Below are positions 62,619 through 64,000 of a stretch of 64,000 bases of DNA, piece after piece; the stretch's first letter is position 1, and every line of letters begins with the position of its first letter. The position numbers and the translations under genes were made by a program. The stretch is from Clostridia bacterium. GTDB lineage: Bacteria; Bacillota; Clostridia; Christensenellales; UBA1242. The notes under the pieces are model-generated. The model searched no databases, was not told the origin of the DNA, and saw nothing but the letters and a program-made list of their open reading frames with translations. The stretch is taken from assembly GCA_017452445.1 (NCBI GenBank), contig JAFTMH010000004.1, forward strand, positions 1-64,000, read 5' to 3'.

Positions 62619-63796
62619 TTTCCTACTCCTTTAGCAACCACTTGACCATCTGCAAAATAAATTTCAAATTCTGCATTTTCATCAAGTTGATTTTTGCAAG
62701 AAACACTTTTTTGATTTTGTTCTATTTTAGCATATCCAAGTGACAAAATGTCAAGAGGATTGAGTTTGTTTAAGTGTGCAAGTTTAAGTTTTAAGGCATA
62801 ATCATTTTCGCTGGCAAAACTTTCTGCTTTGTTTGCGATTTTGCTTGCCAATTTGTCAAGATGGATTTTTTTGTCTACAACAAAATCTTCTGCAAGCGAA
62901 ACGAGCAAGTTTTTGTCATTTGAAAACTGCATAGTTTTGTCTGCGACATATTGATCAAGCGCCCTAGAAACCCTTGCAATATCCTTTTTCAATGCCATAG
63001 CCGATGTTTTTGTGTCTTGTGTTAAAAGTTCTGCTGCGGCACTCGGAGTGGGGGCTCTCAAATCCGAAACAAAGTCAATGATTGTAAAGTCTGTTTCGTG
63101 TCCTACTGCCGAAACAATAGGTTTGTTGCATGCGTAGGTCGCCCTTGCAACAATTTCGGTGTTGTAAGCAGCCAGATCTTCCAAACTGCCACCACCTCTT
63201 GCAACAATCACAACATCAACGCCATCATAATCAGAGAAAAATTCGATCCCTCTTGCGATTTCTTTTTCTGCATCGTTGCCCTGAACTTTTGTGTTGTAGA
63301 GCACAATGTCGATCGCTTGATTTCTTCTCCAAGTTACATTTTTGATGTCTTGAATGACAGCGCCATCTTTTGAAGTGACGACGCCAATTCTCTTAATGTT
63401 TGCCGGCATTGTTTTTTTGTGCGATTGATCAAACAATCCTTCACTTTCAAGTTTTGCCTTAAGTTCCAAAAATCTTTGATAAAGAAGTCCAAGGCCAAAC
63501 GGTTCTACTTTATTTACAACAAAATTAAATCTTCCGCTTTTGGCATAGAAGTTTGGAGAGCCTGTCACAATCACCATGTCGCCTTCTTTGACATTTTTCA
63601 TAATGTCGCCGTAAAAACAAACACAAGGAAGTGATGCTTCTTCGTCTTTTATGTTGAAATAAACGGAAGATTTTGATAAAGAAACGCCAAAAACTTCTCC
63701 AACAATTTTTATGTTGTGGAGAAGTTCTTCGTTGTTGAATATATCTCTAACAATGCTGTTAAATTTGCTTACTGAAAGTGTGTATGCTTGTGTCAT
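62615..63796 (-). CDS. xseA: Exodeoxyribonuclease VII large subunit (393 aa)
   Basis: Degrades single-stranded DNA from both ends. N-terminal OB fold (VGEVFGVSLSKSSVYFNIKD, GDMVIVTGSPNFYAKSGRFN), catalytic core IKRIGVVTSKDGAVIQDIKN, VVIVARGGGSLEDLAAYN and VSAVGHETDFTIIDFVSDLR, then a long coiled coil. One-base overlap with the nusB end. Confidence 0.97.
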   Translation of the reverse strand: MTQAYTLSVSKFNSIVRDIFNNEELLHNIKIVGEVFGVSLSKSSVYFNIKDEEASLPCVCFYGDIMKNVKEGDMVIVTGSPNFYAKSGRFNFVVNKVEPFGLGLLYQRFLELKAKLESEGLFDQSHKKTMPANIKRIGVVTSKDGAVIQDIKNVTWRRNQAIDIVLYNTKVQGNDAEKEIARGIEFFSDYDGVDVVIVARGGGSLEDLAAYNTEIVARATYACNKPIVSAVGHETDFTIIDFVSDLRAPTPSAAAELLTQDTKTSAMALKKDIARVSRALDQYVADKTMQFSNDKNLLVSLAEDFVVDKKIHLDKLASKIANKAESFASENDYALKLKLAHLNKLNPLDILSLGYAKIEQNQKSVSCKNQLDENAEFEIYFADGQVVAKGVGK

Positions 63797-64000
63797 TATT
63801 TTTCATTTATTATGGCTGAAATAAGTCCATTTATAAATTTAGATGATTTTTCTGTGCTGTATTTTTTTGCAATTTCCAAAACTTCGTTGATTGCAACTGC
63901 TTTTGGTGTTTGGCAATATTTGATTTCTGTCAATGCAAGATAAATAAGTGCCAAGTCAACCTTGAAAACTCTTGAATATGAATAGTTTTTCAAGTTGTTT
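63796..64000 (-). CDS. nusB: Transcription antitermination factor NusB, C-terminal part (partial)
   Basis: The window ends inside this gene. The visible C-terminal ~68 residues, RVFKVDLALIYLALTEIKY, AVAINEVLEIAKKYSTEKS and FINGLISAI, match the C-terminal helices of NusB, which binds the boxA of rRNA transcripts. It is directly followed by xseA, as in Bacillus-like gene order. Confidence 0.9.
   Translation of the reverse strand, partial: NNLKNYSYSRVFKVDLALIYLALTEIKYCQTPKAVAINEVLEIAKKYSTEKSSKFINGLISAIINEK

Overview
The window is an AT-rich bacterial chromosome segment, most likely from an uncultured, Clostridia-like member of the Bacillota. The evidence is a T-box leader ahead of pheS, an argR-recN pair, ThiI without a rhodanese domain next to its own cysteine desulfurase, adjacent ruvX and a DUF1292 gene, infC starting at AUU with an attenuator, a SpoIVB-type peptidase, HslVU near topA, strong AGGAGG ribosome binding sites and some UUG/GUG starts. 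No species can be named from the sequence alone. No tRNA gene or CRISPR array was seen.

Layout. 1-228: the 3' end of a 16S rRNA that runs into its own terminator, with no 23S or tRNA behind it. 418-5404: five tandem single-gene units, each with a TTGAC(A/T)-17-TATAAT promoter and a terminator, encoding paralogous ankyrin-like proteins and one WG-repeat relative. 5401-8536: a secreted protein, a YkvI-like transporter and two ABC importer genes. 8663-15832: a compact podovirus-like cassette (small phage proteins, P22-like portal, scaffold, major capsid, connector, beta-propeller hub, UviB-like and phi-LC3-like holins) with no terminase large subunit, integrase, replication, lysin or tail-spike gene. 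15994-30249: core genes polA, ruvX, a pseudouridine synthase, pheST, nifS-type desulfurase plus thiI, argR-recN and small membrane proteins. 30370-35329: a PadR-type regulator fused to a membrane domain, a YgjP-like metallopeptidase, a SpoIVB-type peptidase and a tyrosine recombinase. 35462-52343: tig-clpP-clpX, rny, comM-dprA-topA, hslVU, tcdA-trxA, nifS-iscU and two tandem paralogues of unknown function. 52725-64000, all on the minus strand: ruvC-ruvA-ruvB-queA-tgt, infC-rpmI-rplT-trmH-yebC and nusB-xseA-xseB-proS.

How the genes fit together. Most of the window is information processing: DNA repair and recombination (polA, recN, ruvABC, ruvX, xseAB, topA, dprA), tRNA modification (thiI, queA, tgt, tcdA), translation, and proteolysis (ClpXP, HslUV, trigger factor). 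The accessory parts are the ankyrin array, the phage-head cassette, the PadR-membrane fusion and the 50779-52343 paralogue pair. Two features run across the whole window: a family of short palindromic intergenic repeats, several lying inside operons, and at least four genes whose ATG sits exactly six bases after a -10 hexamer with no ribosome binding site, which suggests leaderless mRNAs. The strongest candidate for an undescribed system is the intact capsid cassette without a packaging motor.
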